From Clostridium formicaceticum (lineage in GTDB: Bacteria > Bacillota > Clostridia > Peptostreptococcales > Natronincolaceae), in the NCBI RefSeq assembly GCF_001854185.1, contig NZ_CP017603.1, positions 1,798,001-1,862,000 on the forward strand: 64,000 nt of DNA, written 5' to 3'. This document shows, piece after piece, positions 10,852 to 20,329 of the stretch (positions are counted from its first letter, which is position 1; every line of letters begins with the position of its first letter). The notes under the pieces were generated by a model that searched no databases, was not told the DNA's origin, and saw nothing but the letters and a program-made list of their open reading frames with translations. Both the position numbers and the translations under genes were made by a program.

Positions 10852-11231
10852 TCAATGGAACCCCCTTCTTTTTTATAAATATTATCGATGTAAAGCATGA
10901 GTTGTTTTTTAGATACATTCATATACATGAGCTCTGCAACAATTTTTTCAAGTTCTTTGGTAAGTTCCTCTTGTCGGGCAGGGTTAATGGCGTGTTCTAA
11001 AGGAGCAACGAAATTTCCTTTGCCGCGAAGGGAATAAATAAATCCTTCTGTTTCCAAATCCTTATAGGCCTTCTGTATGGTATTAGGATTAATAGTAAGA
11101 TCTTGAGCCAGTTCACGGACTGAAGGTATTTTTTCATCCGCCTTTAGCACCCCTTGGATAATCAGAAGCTTGAGTTTTTCTTTAATCTGCTCATATAAAG
11201 GTCTGCGATCTCTAAAATCTAGCTGAATCAT
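10848..11231 (-). CDS. GntR family repressor, YtrA subfamily
   Basis: A 127-residue regulator. An N-terminal winged helix (residues about 10-75, with RRPLYEQIKEKLK and SVRELAQDLTINPNTIQKAYKDLE) is followed by a short helical dimerisation tail, the size and form of YtrA proteins. The ATG at 11231 follows AGGAGG; an upstream in-frame GTG lies inside that ribosome site and is less likely. It is the first gene of a repressor-ATPase-permease operon and sits just behind a repeated operator overlapping the promoter region, so autorepression relieved by an envelope signal is likely. Confidence 0.88.
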   Translation of the reverse strand: MIQLDFRDRRPLYEQIKEKLKLLIIQGVLKADEKIPSVRELAQDLTINPNTIQKAYKDLETEGFIYSLRGKGNFVAPLEHAINPARQEELTKELEKIVAELMYMNVSKKQLMLYIDNIYKKEGGSIE

Positions 11232-11242
11232 AGGCACCTCCT

Positions 11243-11278
11243 AACTGTATTAATACACATAATACACTTAATACAGTT
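11243..11278 (-). promoter_or_regulatory. Putative YtrA/GntR operator
   Basis: Inverted arms AACTGTATTA and TAATACAGTT enclose further copies of TGTATTA in the same register. The site lies between the -10 box and the ribosome-binding site of the GntR gene, where bound repressor would block transcription. Confidence 0.7.
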
Positions 11279-11280
11279 AT

Positions 11281-11309
11281 ATAATATAGGATAAGGAAAT
11301 GAATGTCAA
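11281..11309 (-). promoter_or_regulatory. Sigma-A promoter of the GntR-ABC operon
   Basis: Read on the minus strand: TTGACA (11309-11304), 17 nt, TATTAT (11286-11281). Confidence 0.75.
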
Positions 11310-11359
11310 TATAAATTTAAGAATTAAATTAAAATATAGTTTTTCTTTAGAAGATTAAA

Positions 11360-11390
11360 TAAAAAAGAAGCCTATGGCTAGGCTTCTCTA
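11360..11390 (-). terminator. Terminator of the GH18 gene
   Basis: On the minus strand GAAGCCTA and TAGGCTTC form a hairpin followed by TTTTTTATTT, a few bases past the GH18 stop codon. Confidence 0.8.
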
Positions 11391-11395
11391 TAAGG

Positions 11396-12949
11396 CTAAA
11401 ATTTTAGATCATCATAGTTTTTATTTTTTTTCACTACTTCTTCTAAAGCAGGCCAAACATCTTCTTTTTCAAAATCTTTTCTCCAAGCAGCAAAGCCTGC
11501 CAATTGATATTTTTCAATAAGGGAGGCCTTAAGGGCAAGAGATCTTTGGTCCTCTAGCCAAACTTTGTAGGTTTTGTCCTCTTTTTCATATTGACTATAA
11601 TATTGTCCAGCAGCAGCATCCCACTGTATAGCAGCGTTGTTTTCCTCAAGAATAGAAGTTATAGCATCCATTCCAAAGGCTCTGGAAGAGACTTTGATAC
11701 TGCCATCCGGTTGTTTTTCCTCCTCCCATAGTCTTGTGTAGAAGGGGAGACCCAATAGAATTTTCTCAGGAGGTATAGACTCTAATGTTGCCTGGACCCC
11801 CTTTTCTACCCAGCCGATAGATGCCACAGAACCACTTTTAGGACTGGAACCCCAATGTTCATCGTAGGTCATGACTGCTACGTAGTCTACAATCCCTCCA
11901 AGTTTTTCTCGATCATACACCTTTGACCAATTTAAACTGGTAGAAGGTATGGTAACATCGATGGAAACCGTTAAGTTTGATTGATGAAGTTTTTCTGTCA
12001 GTTTTCTTACAAACTCAGTAAAAGCATCTTGATCTTCATAATGAATATTTTCAAAATCAATATTAATGCCATCTAAGTGATAAAGAGAGCTGTACAATAC
12101 CATTTGTCGTATAAAGTTATCCTGTGCGTTTATATCGGACAAAAATTCACTGGTAAGGTTAGGATCAAAATCATTGGTAACTAATCCCCATACCTGATAG
12201 CCCTTGTTATGGGCATCTTTTACATAGGATAAAACGCTGTTGCTTTCTACGGTGCCATCGTTTTTTGATAGCTTAAACCAAGTAGGCGATACGATATCCA
12301 AGGCAGGAATTTTTTCTTCCTCCCTTCGATCACGGGTAATTTGATAAACATAATCCCACACAAGACCAATTTTGGCTGTCGGATGCGATTTTGTTTCAAC
12401 AGGAGGATAGACAATAAAATCATCAGGTTCCGTAGGATGAATCACAATGCGATGATTATCGCTAAAATACTGCACCTCAAATCCCATAAGGGGAGCCATT
12501 GTCTCTATAGGTAAGTAATAGATATTCTCTACTTTCTTTAATAAGAAATTTAAGAAGATAGGCTTGTCCTTCATAAATTCATCTAATATTGGCTTCTCAT
12601 AGCTGTAGCGACTTTGGGGAATTTCGAAATAAGCTCTGCTGTTTTCTTTGTCTACTAGGATAGAGGAGGCTATGTGACTTTTTATAAAATCAATGTCTAA
12701 ATATAGCACATCCTTATCAACAAAGATATTCCCTTCAAATTCTTTATCAGCTATAATAATATTACTGACATTTTGATGTCGGGTATTGTCAGCAAAGCTA
12801 AAATTAATGCTGTTGGCAAAAGCAGTAATCTGTCGAAAAATACCAGAGTGATACAAGTAAAAGATTGAACCAAGAGCAATGGACAAACATAGTAGCAGAG
12901 ATACTATTTTCATCTTTTTTCTTTTTTGTTTTTTTATTGCTGTTCTCAA
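11396..12949 (-). CDS. Secreted GH18 family glycosyl hydrolase with N-terminal stalk domain
   Basis: A 517-residue exported enzyme. A basic N-terminus and hydrophobic segment (residues about 13-31) form a signal anchor. Residues about 60-170 resemble a copper amine oxidase N-terminal-like (stalk) domain. The rest is a GH18 barrel of the YaaH/SleL/YdhD type: LDGINIDFENI fits DGxxxDxE with its catalytic Glu, and VAVMTYDEHWGSS and GLPFYTRLW are typical barrel strands. Relatives cleave N-acetylglucosamine bonds in spore cortex or cell-wall peptidoglycan. The start is a TTG preceded by GGGGGG at 8 nt; an ATG 12 codons later is an alternative. It is divergent from the deacetylase at 13155. Confidence 0.85.
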   Translation of the reverse strand: MRTAIKKQKRKKMKIVSLLLCLSIALGSIFYLYHSGIFRQITAFANSINFSFADNTRHQNVSNIIIADKEFEGNIFVDKDVLYLDIDFIKSHIASSILVDKENSRAYFEIPQSRYSYEKPILDEFMKDKPIFLNFLLKKVENIYYLPIETMAPLMGFEVQYFSDNHRIVIHPTEPDDFIVYPPVETKSHPTAKIGLVWDYVYQITRDRREEEKIPALDIVSPTWFKLSKNDGTVESNSVLSYVKDAHNKGYQVWGLVTNDFDPNLTSEFLSDINAQDNFIRQMVLYSSLYHLDGINIDFENIHYEDQDAFTEFVRKLTEKLHQSNLTVSIDVTIPSTSLNWSKVYDREKLGGIVDYVAVMTYDEHWGSSPKSGSVASIGWVEKGVQATLESIPPEKILLGLPFYTRLWEEEKQPDGSIKVSSRAFGMDAITSILEENNAAIQWDAAAGQYYSQYEKEDKTYKVWLEDQRSLALKASLIEKYQLAGFAAWRKDFEKEDVWPALEEVVKKNKNYDDLKF

Positions 12950-13154
12950 AATCTAATCCCCCCAAATCCTGTAATGTATCTTTATTATACACGAAGGAAG
13001 GGATAGGATAAAGACAATAAAAATTTTTAAATGTTTAAAGAAGCTGCAACCAACAACATACAAGAACATTTAAATCTTGGAGGAGGAGATTATTTTTATG
13101 ATGCGATAGATTATATAAATGTAAAAAAAATTTTATGATACGAGGGGGACCAGC

Positions 13155-14045
13155 ATGATGTCGAGAAAAATCATTGCCATTTTATTTATCTACATTACAC
13201 TGACTACAGTACCTATCTATGCAACAAAAGCCGAATCTGAGGCGGAATCTTCTTTACCTTATCATCAGCAGCAATATGAAGAGGCTATGGAGGAAAAGGA
13301 AAAAAGTATTCGATTTTTTGATTTGTCTCATGGGGAGGCAGAAAAAATACCTGTTTTACTGTACCATCACCTTTTAATGGAAGAGGAAAATCCTTATGAA
13401 AATAACTCAGCTGTTATATCAGTAGAGGCCTTTGAAGAACAAATGGCATACTTACATAAATATGGATTTAACACCATTACCTTAATGGAGTTAGAAAAAT
13501 TTTTAGCAGGAGAAATGGAAGTACCTAAAAGATCTGTAGTGATTACTTTTGACGATGGGTATTCTAGTAATTACCATTATGCCTATCCTATATTAAAAAA
13601 GTATAATTTTGATGCCAGTATTTTTTTAATTACCCACAGTATAAAGGAAGTATCGGAGCCCTTTACTCCAGCTAAAACTACTCCTTTAGGTTGGGATCAA
13701 ATTGTAGATGGCATGGATATATTTGAATATGCAAACCATACCCATGATTTGCATCGAGAAGACAAAGAAGGACGCTATTATTTATCAATACAACCCTATG
13801 AGGTGATTAAAGAGGATTTAGCTTTAAACAAAGCAATCACTAAAAGTGACTATTTCGCTTATCCTTATGGCAAATATAATGAATTAACCTTAGAAATTTT
13901 AGAAGAACTAGGCTATAAAATGGCTTTTGGTACAAGGACAGGCTATGTAAAAAGAGGAGACGATTTGATGGACTTAAGACGATTTGGGATTTATCCTACT
14001 ACAAGTATGTTAAATTTTAGGAAAATTATTCATGGTATTGCCTAG
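13155..14045 (+). CDS. Secreted polysaccharide deacetylase (NodB homology domain)
   Basis: A 296-residue carbohydrate esterase 4 family protein. Residues 1-24 form a signal peptide ending near YATKAES. The NodB fold starts with IPVLLYHHLL, then ITFDDGYSSN (catalytic Asp and metal Asp), then the HTHDLH metal-binding variant, then YFAYPYGKYN. The family removes acetyl groups from N-acetylglucosamine in cell-wall or capsular polymers. The start ATG follows GAGGGGG. It is transcribed away from the GH18 hydrolase, and both are exported, so shared work on the envelope is likely but inferred. Target polymer unknown. Confidence 0.85.
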   Translation: MMSRKIIAILFIYITLTTVPIYATKAESEAESSLPYHQQQYEEAMEEKEKSIRFFDLSHGEAEKIPVLLYHHLLMEEENPYENNSAVISVEAFEEQMAYLHKYGFNTITLMELEKFLAGEMEVPKRSVVITFDDGYSSNYHYAYPILKKYNFDASIFLITHSIKEVSEPFTPAKTTPLGWDQIVDGMDIFEYANHTHDLHREDKEGRYYLSIQPYEVIKEDLALNKAITKSDYFAYPYGKYNELTLEILEELGYKMAFGTRTGYVKRGDDLMDLRRFGIYPTTSMLNFRKIIHGIA

Positions 14046-14087
14046 TAGTTGCATGCCAGTTGATTAAATGAATATTGTGGGTAAACT

Positions 14088-14143
14088 GAAAATACTCTTA
14101 ACGGGATAGAAAAAATTCCCATTTTGTTAAGAGTATTTTTTCG
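14088..14143 (+). terminator. Terminator after the deacetylase gene
   Basis: Arms AAATACTCTTAAC and GTTAAGAGTATTT surround a smaller GGGA/TCCC hairpin and end in TTTTTTCG. Confidence 0.75.
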
Positions 14144-14341
14144 TTTAATGGGTATAAGAATCAAATAACTACAGTTCTGGGATTTTCTAGCTGTTTTAAA
14201 CCGAATCTTTCTAACAATATGATTTAGGTACAACAAAATGTTTTACTGATAAAATGAAAAAAATAATAAATTGAAGGAGTTTGCATGATGATGGTCACGT
14301 CGCTTGTATAGTACATTTTGATTGGTGTGGAGGGAGGGACT

Positions 14342-17269
14342 ATGGTTAAAAAAAGATTGACTGAAGAAAAAAGCTTAGTAAATACATATAAGTTAATTAT
14401 CAAGCCTTTAATGATCACTTTAGCAGTTATTTTAGGGGTGAGCAGTGTAACCTTTTATTCCAGTAAAAATTTTTTACTACGCCAAATAAAGCAAGAGGGA
14501 TTAAATCTTTCCAGACAAGCCACTAGACAAATAACAGATAATTATGCTTCTTTAGAAGTCATTAATGAAATGCTTGAAAATAAAATAGAGATAGCTGCAA
14601 AAACTGTAATGAGAAATGAAGATAGACTAAACAGTGAATTTTTAACCCAATTAGCAGAAGAGCTAGATGTAGATGAGCTGCACTGGTTTAGCAAGGAAGG
14701 AGAAATTTTGTATTCAACGATTGAAGGATACTTAGGATGGCAGCCTTTTCAAGGACACCCTTTATACGACTTTTTAACAAGTCATGAGATAGTGTTGATG
14801 GAAGATATAAGGCCAGATGCAGAGTTTGGGGTCTTTGTTAAATATGGGGCTGTAAGAAATTTAGCCGGAAATTTTGTTCAAGTAGGGATTCTAGCAGATA
14901 AGATTCAAGATCTAACAGAAAGATTTAGTTATGAAAAGCTTGTAGAAGAATTAAACCAAGAGGAAAACATTATTTATGCCCTCATGCTAGATACAGATTT
15001 ACAAACTATTGCCTATAGTGGTAAAGACCCCTTTGGTATTAATACAAGCACTATAGAAAATAAAAAAATGGTATTAGAAGGAAAGACCTATGGCATAGAG
15101 CGATATGATTCCCAAGAAGGTATAATGGTTTATCATGTTATTATGCCTGTTAGGATAGGTGAAGAAATCATTGGGGCTGTTGCTTTAGGGTTTTCCATGA
15201 AGGAGGTCTATGACGCTATTTATAAAATTTTTATAACCTCTCTTATGATTGTTATGTTGATGTGCATTATATTTTTCTGGGTACAGCATACCAATATCAT
15301 TAGACCAGTAAAGAAACTAAACAAGAACATCCATCAGATAAATTTGAAAAAGGATATCAGATATCGACTGCCATTAATGAAAGAAGATACATTTTGGGGC
15401 TTATCTTGTTCAATTAATAAAATACTAGATGAAATAGCCATCTATTTTGAAAGACTTAAGGAAAATGAGAGAGAATTAAAAGACATGAATGAGGAGATGT
15501 CAGCTGCTTTTCAACAATTGACTGCATCAGATGAAGAATTGAGGGCCCAATACAATGAAATACAAAACTATACAGAGAAGCTGGAAAATTTAAAGCAAAA
15601 ATACGAAATTGCTATTAAGGGTACCAATAGTGCGGTGTGGGAAATAAACCTAGAAGATAAAAAGCTATATCTTTCTCATGAATTTGAAAATATTGTAGAT
15701 ATAGATTTTGAAAATAGAGAAAGTGCTTATGCAGTATTGGAGGAATTAGTGCTTCCAGAAGATAAGGGAACGCTACTGGAGGAGTATAATCGTTATACGA
15801 GAGGTGAAAAAGAAGGAATTTATCACCAAGTACGCATAAAAGATAAAATGGGAAAAATAAAGTGGTTATTGATCAGTGGGAAAGGAATTTCAGATGGGGA
15901 AGGAAATTTAAAGCTTATCAATGGTATTGTTTTTGATATTACAAAACTAAAAGAGCAAGAGGTGTATATAGAACATCTTGCCAGTCATGACGCTTTAACG
16001 GGGCTGCCTAATAGAAGGGCTTTTATGAAAAGGCTTAAAAGAGAAATAGACAATGGAAAACAAGGGGCTGTTATGCTTTTAGATCTCGATAATTTTAAAG
16101 AAATTAACGATACATTAGGACATGTGTATGGAGATAAGGTGTTGAAGGAAGTAGCTCTACGGTTTGAAACGCTTGAGGATATAGGGAATGAAAAAATGCT
16201 CGTATCAAGGATCGGCGGTGATGAGTTTCTTATCCTTACTAGTGATGAAAAAAAAGCAAGCACGGTTGAGGAATATGTTCAAAAAATATTAGACTTATTT
16301 AAAAAATCCTTTATCATTAAAAATGTTGAAATATCTATAAACTTTAGTATGGGTATTACCCGTTATCCTGAGGATAGCAAAAATGCCAATCAATTGATTA
16401 TGAATGCAGATACAGCAATGTATAGAGTAAAGCATTCTGGAAAAAACAATTATATGTTTTTTGATACTGAGATGCTAAAAAAACTAAAGGAAAAGGTTGA
16501 AATAGAAAATGTTTTAAGGGAAGCACTGAAAACAGAAGGGTTCAAGCTCTTGTATCAACCACAAATCCATGTAAAGACAGGGTGGATGATAGGTTGTGAA
16601 GCGCTTCTTAGGCTTAAGGATTCACCTATATCTCCAGCCACATTTATACCAGTAGCGGAAGAGACAGGACTAATCATGGAAATAGGAAAATGGATAACGA
16701 AAGAGGTCATTTTACAGGTTGCAGCATGGAAGGAAAAAGGCTTGGATTTAAAGCCCATAGCCATTAATTTTTCTGCAAAACAACTAAATGATAAAGAATA
16801 TCTTGCATTTCTTGAAAAAACTTTAAAAGAGAAGGGTGTAGAACCTCAATATATAGAAATAGAAATAACAGAAAGTATACTATTAGAAAGGACAGAAAGT
16901 ACGATAGCTTTTTTGAATCAGCTTAAAAATATAGGGGTTAAAATTGCTTTGGATGATTTTGGAACAGGTTATTCTTCTCTTAGTTATTTAACCTTTATAC
17001 CAGTAGATAAAATAAAACTAGACAAATCCTTAAATGATAAGTTTTTAGAAATAGATAATATGAAGGTCATGAACAGTTTAATTTCTCTCGCCCATAGTTT
17101 AGGCCTGGAGGTAATTGCAGAAGGCATAGAAGAAGAGGCGCAATATGTAAGGTTGAAGACTGGAGGCTGTGATTATATTCAAGGTTATCTTTTTAGCAAA
17201 CCACTGACAATAGAGGAGATAGAAAAAATCTACAACCATAATTTTTTAAAAGATGTAAACAAATCATAA
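14342..17269 (+). CDS. Membrane-bound diguanylate cyclase/phosphodiesterase (Cache-HAMP-PAS-GGDEF-EAL)
   Basis: A 975-residue bifunctional cyclic-di-GMP protein. The ATG at 14342 sits behind GGAGGGAGGG; the longer frame starting with TTG at 14318 would include this ribosome site. Two membrane segments (about 18-38 and 290-315) enclose an external sensor region of about 250 residues, probably Cache-like. A HAMP segment, a coiled coil, and a PAS domain (about 425-545) follow. The cyclase domain has an intact RIGGDEF motif but no RxxD inhibitory site just before it. The phosphodiesterase domain has CEALLRL, the ITES Glu, DDFGTGYSSL and the C-terminal EGIE, so both halves look catalytically complete. 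The gene stands alone between terminators. The signal sensed is unknown. Confidence 0.9.
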   Translation: MVKKRLTEEKSLVNTYKLIIKPLMITLAVILGVSSVTFYSSKNFLLRQIKQEGLNLSRQATRQITDNYASLEVINEMLENKIEIAAKTVMRNEDRLNSEFLTQLAEELDVDELHWFSKEGEILYSTIEGYLGWQPFQGHPLYDFLTSHEIVLMEDIRPDAEFGVFVKYGAVRNLAGNFVQVGILADKIQDLTERFSYEKLVEELNQEENIIYALMLDTDLQTIAYSGKDPFGINTSTIENKKMVLEGKTYGIERYDSQEGIMVYHVIMPVRIGEEIIGAVALGFSMKEVYDAIYKIFITSLMIVMLMCIIFFWVQHTNIIRPVKKLNKNIHQINLKKDIRYRLPLMKEDTFWGLSCSINKILDEIAIYFERLKENERELKDMNEEMSAAFQQLTASDEELRAQYNEIQNYTEKLENLKQKYEIAIKGTNSAVWEINLEDKKLYLSHEFENIVDIDFENRESAYAVLEELVLPEDKGTLLEEYNRYTRGEKEGIYHQVRIKDKMGKIKWLLISGKGISDGEGNLKLINGIVFDITKLKEQEVYIEHLASHDALTGLPNRRAFMKRLKREIDNGKQGAVMLLDLDNFKEINDTLGHVYGDKVLKEVALRFETLEDIGNEKMLVSRIGGDEFLILTSDEKKASTVEEYVQKILDLFKKSFIIKNVEISINFSMGITRYPEDSKNANQLIMNADTAMYRVKHSGKNNYMFFDTEMLKKLKEKVEIENVLREALKTEGFKLLYQPQIHVKTGWMIGCEALLRLKDSPISPATFIPVAEETGLIMEIGKWITKEVILQVAAWKEKGLDLKPIAINFSAKQLNDKEYLAFLEKTLKEKGVEPQYIEIEITESILLERTESTIAFLNQLKNIGVKIALDDFGTGYSSLSYLTFIPVDKIKLDKSLNDKFLEIDNMKVMNSLISLAHSLGLEVIAEGIEEEAQYVRLKTGGCDYIQGYLFSKPLTIEEIEKIYNHNFLKDVNKS

Positions 17270-17293
17270 ATGTTGCCTTTCCATTGGATAGCT

Positions 17294-17337
17294 AAAAAAT
17301 CCCCTCCTCTTTATGCTATAAAAAAGGGGATTTTTTT
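17294..17337. terminator. Bidirectional terminator between the GGDEF-EAL gene and mtnA
   Basis: AAAAAATCCCC and GGGGATTTTTTT pair around a short AT-rich loop, with A and T tracts on both sides, between convergent genes. Confidence 0.8.
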
Positions 17338-17346
17338 AAAAAATTT

Positions 17347-18423
17347 TTAAGATCGAAAAATAGCAGCTAAGTTTTCTACATAGGGTGGATAAATGATACC
17401 TTTTTCAGTAATAATGGCTGTGATTAAATTGCAGTCCGTTACATCAAAAGCAGGATTATAGGTTTTTACATCTTTTGGAGCCATGGGCTTAACATACCAC
17501 TTTGAGGTGACTTCTTCGTCGGGCCTCAACTCAATATGAATGTCTTCACCGGTCTTGCAGTCCATATCAATGGTGGACATAGGTGCACATACATAGAAGG
17601 GGATGCCATAATATTTTGCTAGAATAGCTACACCAGATGTACCAATTTTGTTGGCAGCATCACCATTAGCTGCTACTCTGTCGCAGCCTACTAAAACGGC
17701 TTGAATTTTTCCTTCCTGCATAACAATGGAGGCCATATTATCACAAATAAGGGTTACATCTACGCCAGCTTCTTTGAGTTCCCATGCTGTGAGCCTTGCT
17801 CCTTGAAGTAATGGTCTTGTTTCATCTGCATAAACCTTAAGGTTATAGTTTTCAGCTTCACCTAGATAGATCGGTGCCAGTGCTGTACCATACTTAGAAG
17901 TAGCAATGGTACCAGCATTGCAGTGGGTAAGAATCCCCCAATTGGGTTTTAAAAGGGATAGACCGTACTTTCCTATGGCTGCACAGACAGCCTCATCTTC
18001 TTGCCTTATTTTTTCGGCTTCATCCTTTAATGCAGTTTTTATCTCTTGTGGGGGTTTACCAACCTCTTTTTTAAACCGGTCTTCCATCCTATTTAATGCC
18101 CAAAAAAGATTTACAGCTGTGGGTCTAGAGGATGCTAGGTATTCTTTGATTTTTTTGAAATCTGTATATAAATCTTCATAAGTTTTTGCTGTGGAGGCCT
18201 TTGTGCCAAGATAAATTCCAAAAGCGGCAGCGATTCCAATAGCAGGTGCACCCCTTACTTTTAGTTCATAAATAGCCTCCCATAAATCCTTCATCTCTTT
18301 AATTTTTAGAAATTTTTTTTCAGCAGGAAGAAGGGTTTGGTCCAAAAGTACCAAAGCATCTTCATCATCTTTTAATATGACTGATTGAACAATAGCAGAC
18401 TCTATGATATCCCTTTTCTTCAT
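17347..18423 (-). CDS. mtnA: S-methyl-5-thioribose-1-phosphate isomerase
   Basis: A 358-residue aldose-ketose isomerase of the eIF2B-like family, converting methylthioribose-1-phosphate to methylthioribulose-1-phosphate in methionine salvage. Motifs include GAPAIGIAAAFG, the catalytic Cys in THCNAGTIAT and the catalytic Asp in GCDRVAANGD followed by NKIGTSG. Length is normal. The ATG follows AGGAGGGAAACTT. No other mtn gene is adjacent; a lone mtnA is common in Clostridia, where the product may enter a shunt rather than the full aerobic cycle. No SAM riboswitch is visible upstream. The window also holds a SAM-controlled methionine operon at 49.7-58.2 kb. Confidence 0.93.
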   Translation of the reverse strand: MKKRDIIESAIVQSVILKDDEDALVLLDQTLLPAEKKFLKIKEMKDLWEAIYELKVRGAPAIGIAAAFGIYLGTKASTAKTYEDLYTDFKKIKEYLASSRPTAVNLFWALNRMEDRFKKEVGKPPQEIKTALKDEAEKIRQEDEAVCAAIGKYGLSLLKPNWGILTHCNAGTIATSKYGTALAPIYLGEAENYNLKVYADETRPLLQGARLTAWELKEAGVDVTLICDNMASIVMQEGKIQAVLVGCDRVAANGDAANKIGTSGVAILAKYYGIPFYVCAPMSTIDMDCKTGEDIHIELRPDEEVTSKWYVKPMAPKDVKTYNPAFDVTDCNLITAIITEKGIIYPPYVENLAAIFRS

Positions 18424-18541
18424 AAGTTTCCCTCCTATTAAGATTTTTCTTTATGTGTTTTTTAGATACTTTATTATCACTAATTACACAGATGGAATAT
18501 TCATAATTATATCATATCTTTTTTATACAAAATAAAATTAA

Positions 18542-19324
18542 TTAACCTAAGGCAATATCTAAAAACATCATTAAAACAAATCCTATCAAAAGTCCATAAG
18601 TTGCATACCTCTCATAGCCATGTTTTTGTGTTTCAGGAATAATTTCGTCACAAATCACGTACAGCATAGCACCAGCAGCAAAAGTGAGGGCATAGGGAAG
18701 AATAGGTTGTATTATATGCACCAAACCAACGCCGATCACGCCACCTATGGGTTCTACTAAGCCGGTGGCAAGGGCAATAAAAAAAGCTTTTGTGGTGCTA
18801 TATTTTTCGCGGATCAACGCCAAAGCAACTGCCAGGCCTTCAGGAATATTTTGCAGACCGATGGCAATAGCAATAGCTAAGCCATTTCCAACGTTGCCGT
18901 TACCAAAACCAACTCCTACTGCTAAACCTTCGGGGAAATTATGAAGGGTTATAGCAATGACAAAAAGCCATACCCTTGTTAAATTATTCTTTTCTCCTTT
19001 TTTTCCAAGCTTTAAGACATGGCTATGGGGAGCAAAATGATCCATTAAATCCAGAAAGATTCCTCCAGCTAAGATGCCTACAACAGCTATACCGGCCCCG
19101 TGAATTCCTTCGCCGGCGTACTCTATAGCAGGAACAATTAAGCTAAAGGATGTTGCTGCTAGCATAACACCTGCAGCAAATCCCAACATGGTATCCAACG
19201 TCCTATGGGAGACATTTTTCGTAAAAAAAATTGGTAGCGCTCCTACCCCTGTACATAAGCCTGCAGCCAAGCTGGCAATTAATCCAATATAAATAATATT
19301 ATACTGTGACAAATAATCAACCAA
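18542..19324 (-). CDS. ZIP family divalent metal transporter (ZupT-like)
   Basis: A 260-residue inner-membrane protein with about eight hydrophobic segments. Two hallmark ZIP motifs are present in the middle: HNFPEGLAVGVGFG and QNIPEGLAVALAL, whose His, Asn and Glu side chains form the metal path. I place the start at the TTG at 19324, because AGGAGG stands 9 nt before it; the longer frame from 19405 begins upstream of this ribosome site. The cytoplasmic loop between segments 3 and 4 has the usual His (HFAPHSH). Zinc or iron uptake is likely; the substrate cannot be read from sequence. Confidence 0.87.
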   Translation of the reverse strand: MVDYLSQYNIIYIGLIASLAAGLCTGVGALPIFFTKNVSHRTLDTMLGFAAGVMLAATSFSLIVPAIEYAGEGIHGAGIAVVGILAGGIFLDLMDHFAPHSHVLKLGKKGEKNNLTRVWLFVIAITLHNFPEGLAVGVGFGNGNVGNGLAIAIAIGLQNIPEGLAVALALIREKYSTTKAFFIALATGLVEPIGGVIGVGLVHIIQPILPYALTFAAGAMLYVICDEIIPETQKHGYERYATYGLLIGFVLMMFLDIALG

Positions 19325-19565
19325 AAAAGTACACCTCCTATGATCTTTTCTAAAATATACACCTAGAATTATTTTATGAAGAAAGAATAAAATAGGTGAC
19401 AGCATCTATAGAGACAATCGCCATAAAGATAGCTGGAGAAAAGATATTAACTTAAAAAGAAAAGGAGTAATGGTAATAAAACCTTTTTTAAGTAGCATAT
19501 ATTTCTTATGGAGATGATAACAGCTAAGTATCACCTCCATTATTTTAATAAATAAGAGGTGACCT

Positions 19566-20327
19566 ATGAAAAAGAAATTAAAAGTCGATTATTTAGCGGT
19601 GACTTGCAGTATCATGATTGTTTTTATGGGATTATTCATTTATAGAATGGTATTAACTAGACAGATAAATAGTGATAAGGTGGAGTATGGTTCTGAAATA
19701 GTATGGAATGGGCCAACGGATCAAAAAATTGTAGCATTAACCTTCGATGATGGTCCACACCCCAGATATACGCCGAAAATTTTAGATCTATTAAAGGAAT
19801 ATGATATCAAGGCCACTTTTTTTGTTTTAGGGAAGCATGTAGAGAGATATCCAGAGACAGTAAAAAGAATGATAGCAGAAGGTCATGAGATCGGAAACCA
19901 TACTTATAGCCACATCAATGTGAGGGAAAGCTCTAAAGAAAAAATTGAAGAAGAGTTTGAAAAAACTCAAAGGGCTGTATTTTCTCTGACTGGTGTGAAA
20001 CCTCAGTTTTTTCGACCTCCCTTTGGCTTTTACAATGAGGCTACTGTAGGAATTGCCAGAGAAGCAGGCTGTAAGATTATATTATGGTCAACCCACCAAG
20101 ATTCTAAGGATTGGAGCAATCCTGGTATATATAAAATTATAGAAACAGTTCTTACGAAAACCCAGAATGGAGATATCATTTTACTACATGATTATGTTGA
20201 GGGAGAAAGTCAAACCCTAGAGGCATTAAAAGAAATTTTGCCAGAATTAAAAAACAGGGGATATAGCTTTGTAACCATTTCACAAGTAATAGAGATGAAT
20301 GCCTTAGAAGATATAAAAAATGACTGA
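19566..20327 (+). CDS. Membrane-anchored polysaccharide deacetylase (NodB domain)
   Basis: A 253-residue carbohydrate esterase 4 protein with one N-terminal membrane anchor (residues about 8-28). All five NodB motifs are intact: LTFDDGPHP, NHTYSH, RPPFGFYN, the WSTHQDSKDW segment, and IILLHD. The start follows AGAGGTGACCT. It is convergent with cwlD, separated by 2 nt. CwlD works with PdaA to form muramic delta-lactam in spore cortex, but PdaA proteins carry an altered TFDNGYE motif, whereas this one has the regular TFDDGP form of PdaB-like or vegetative deacetylases; it is therefore probably not PdaA. Confidence 0.85.
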   Translation: MKKKLKVDYLAVTCSIMIVFMGLFIYRMVLTRQINSDKVEYGSEIVWNGPTDQKIVALTFDDGPHPRYTPKILDLLKEYDIKATFFVLGKHVERYPETVKRMIAEGHEIGNHTYSHINVRESSKEKIEEEFEKTQRAVFSLTGVKPQFFRPPFGFYNEATVGIAREAGCKIILWSTHQDSKDWSNPGIYKIIETVLTKTQNGDIILLHDYVEGESQTLEALKEILPELKNRGYSFVTISQVIEMNALEDIKND

Positions 20328-20329
20328 AG

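Noticed and set aside
14144-14341. Cyclic-di-GMP riboswitch before the GGDEF-EAL gene
   Set aside because: The GEMM core motifs are absent.
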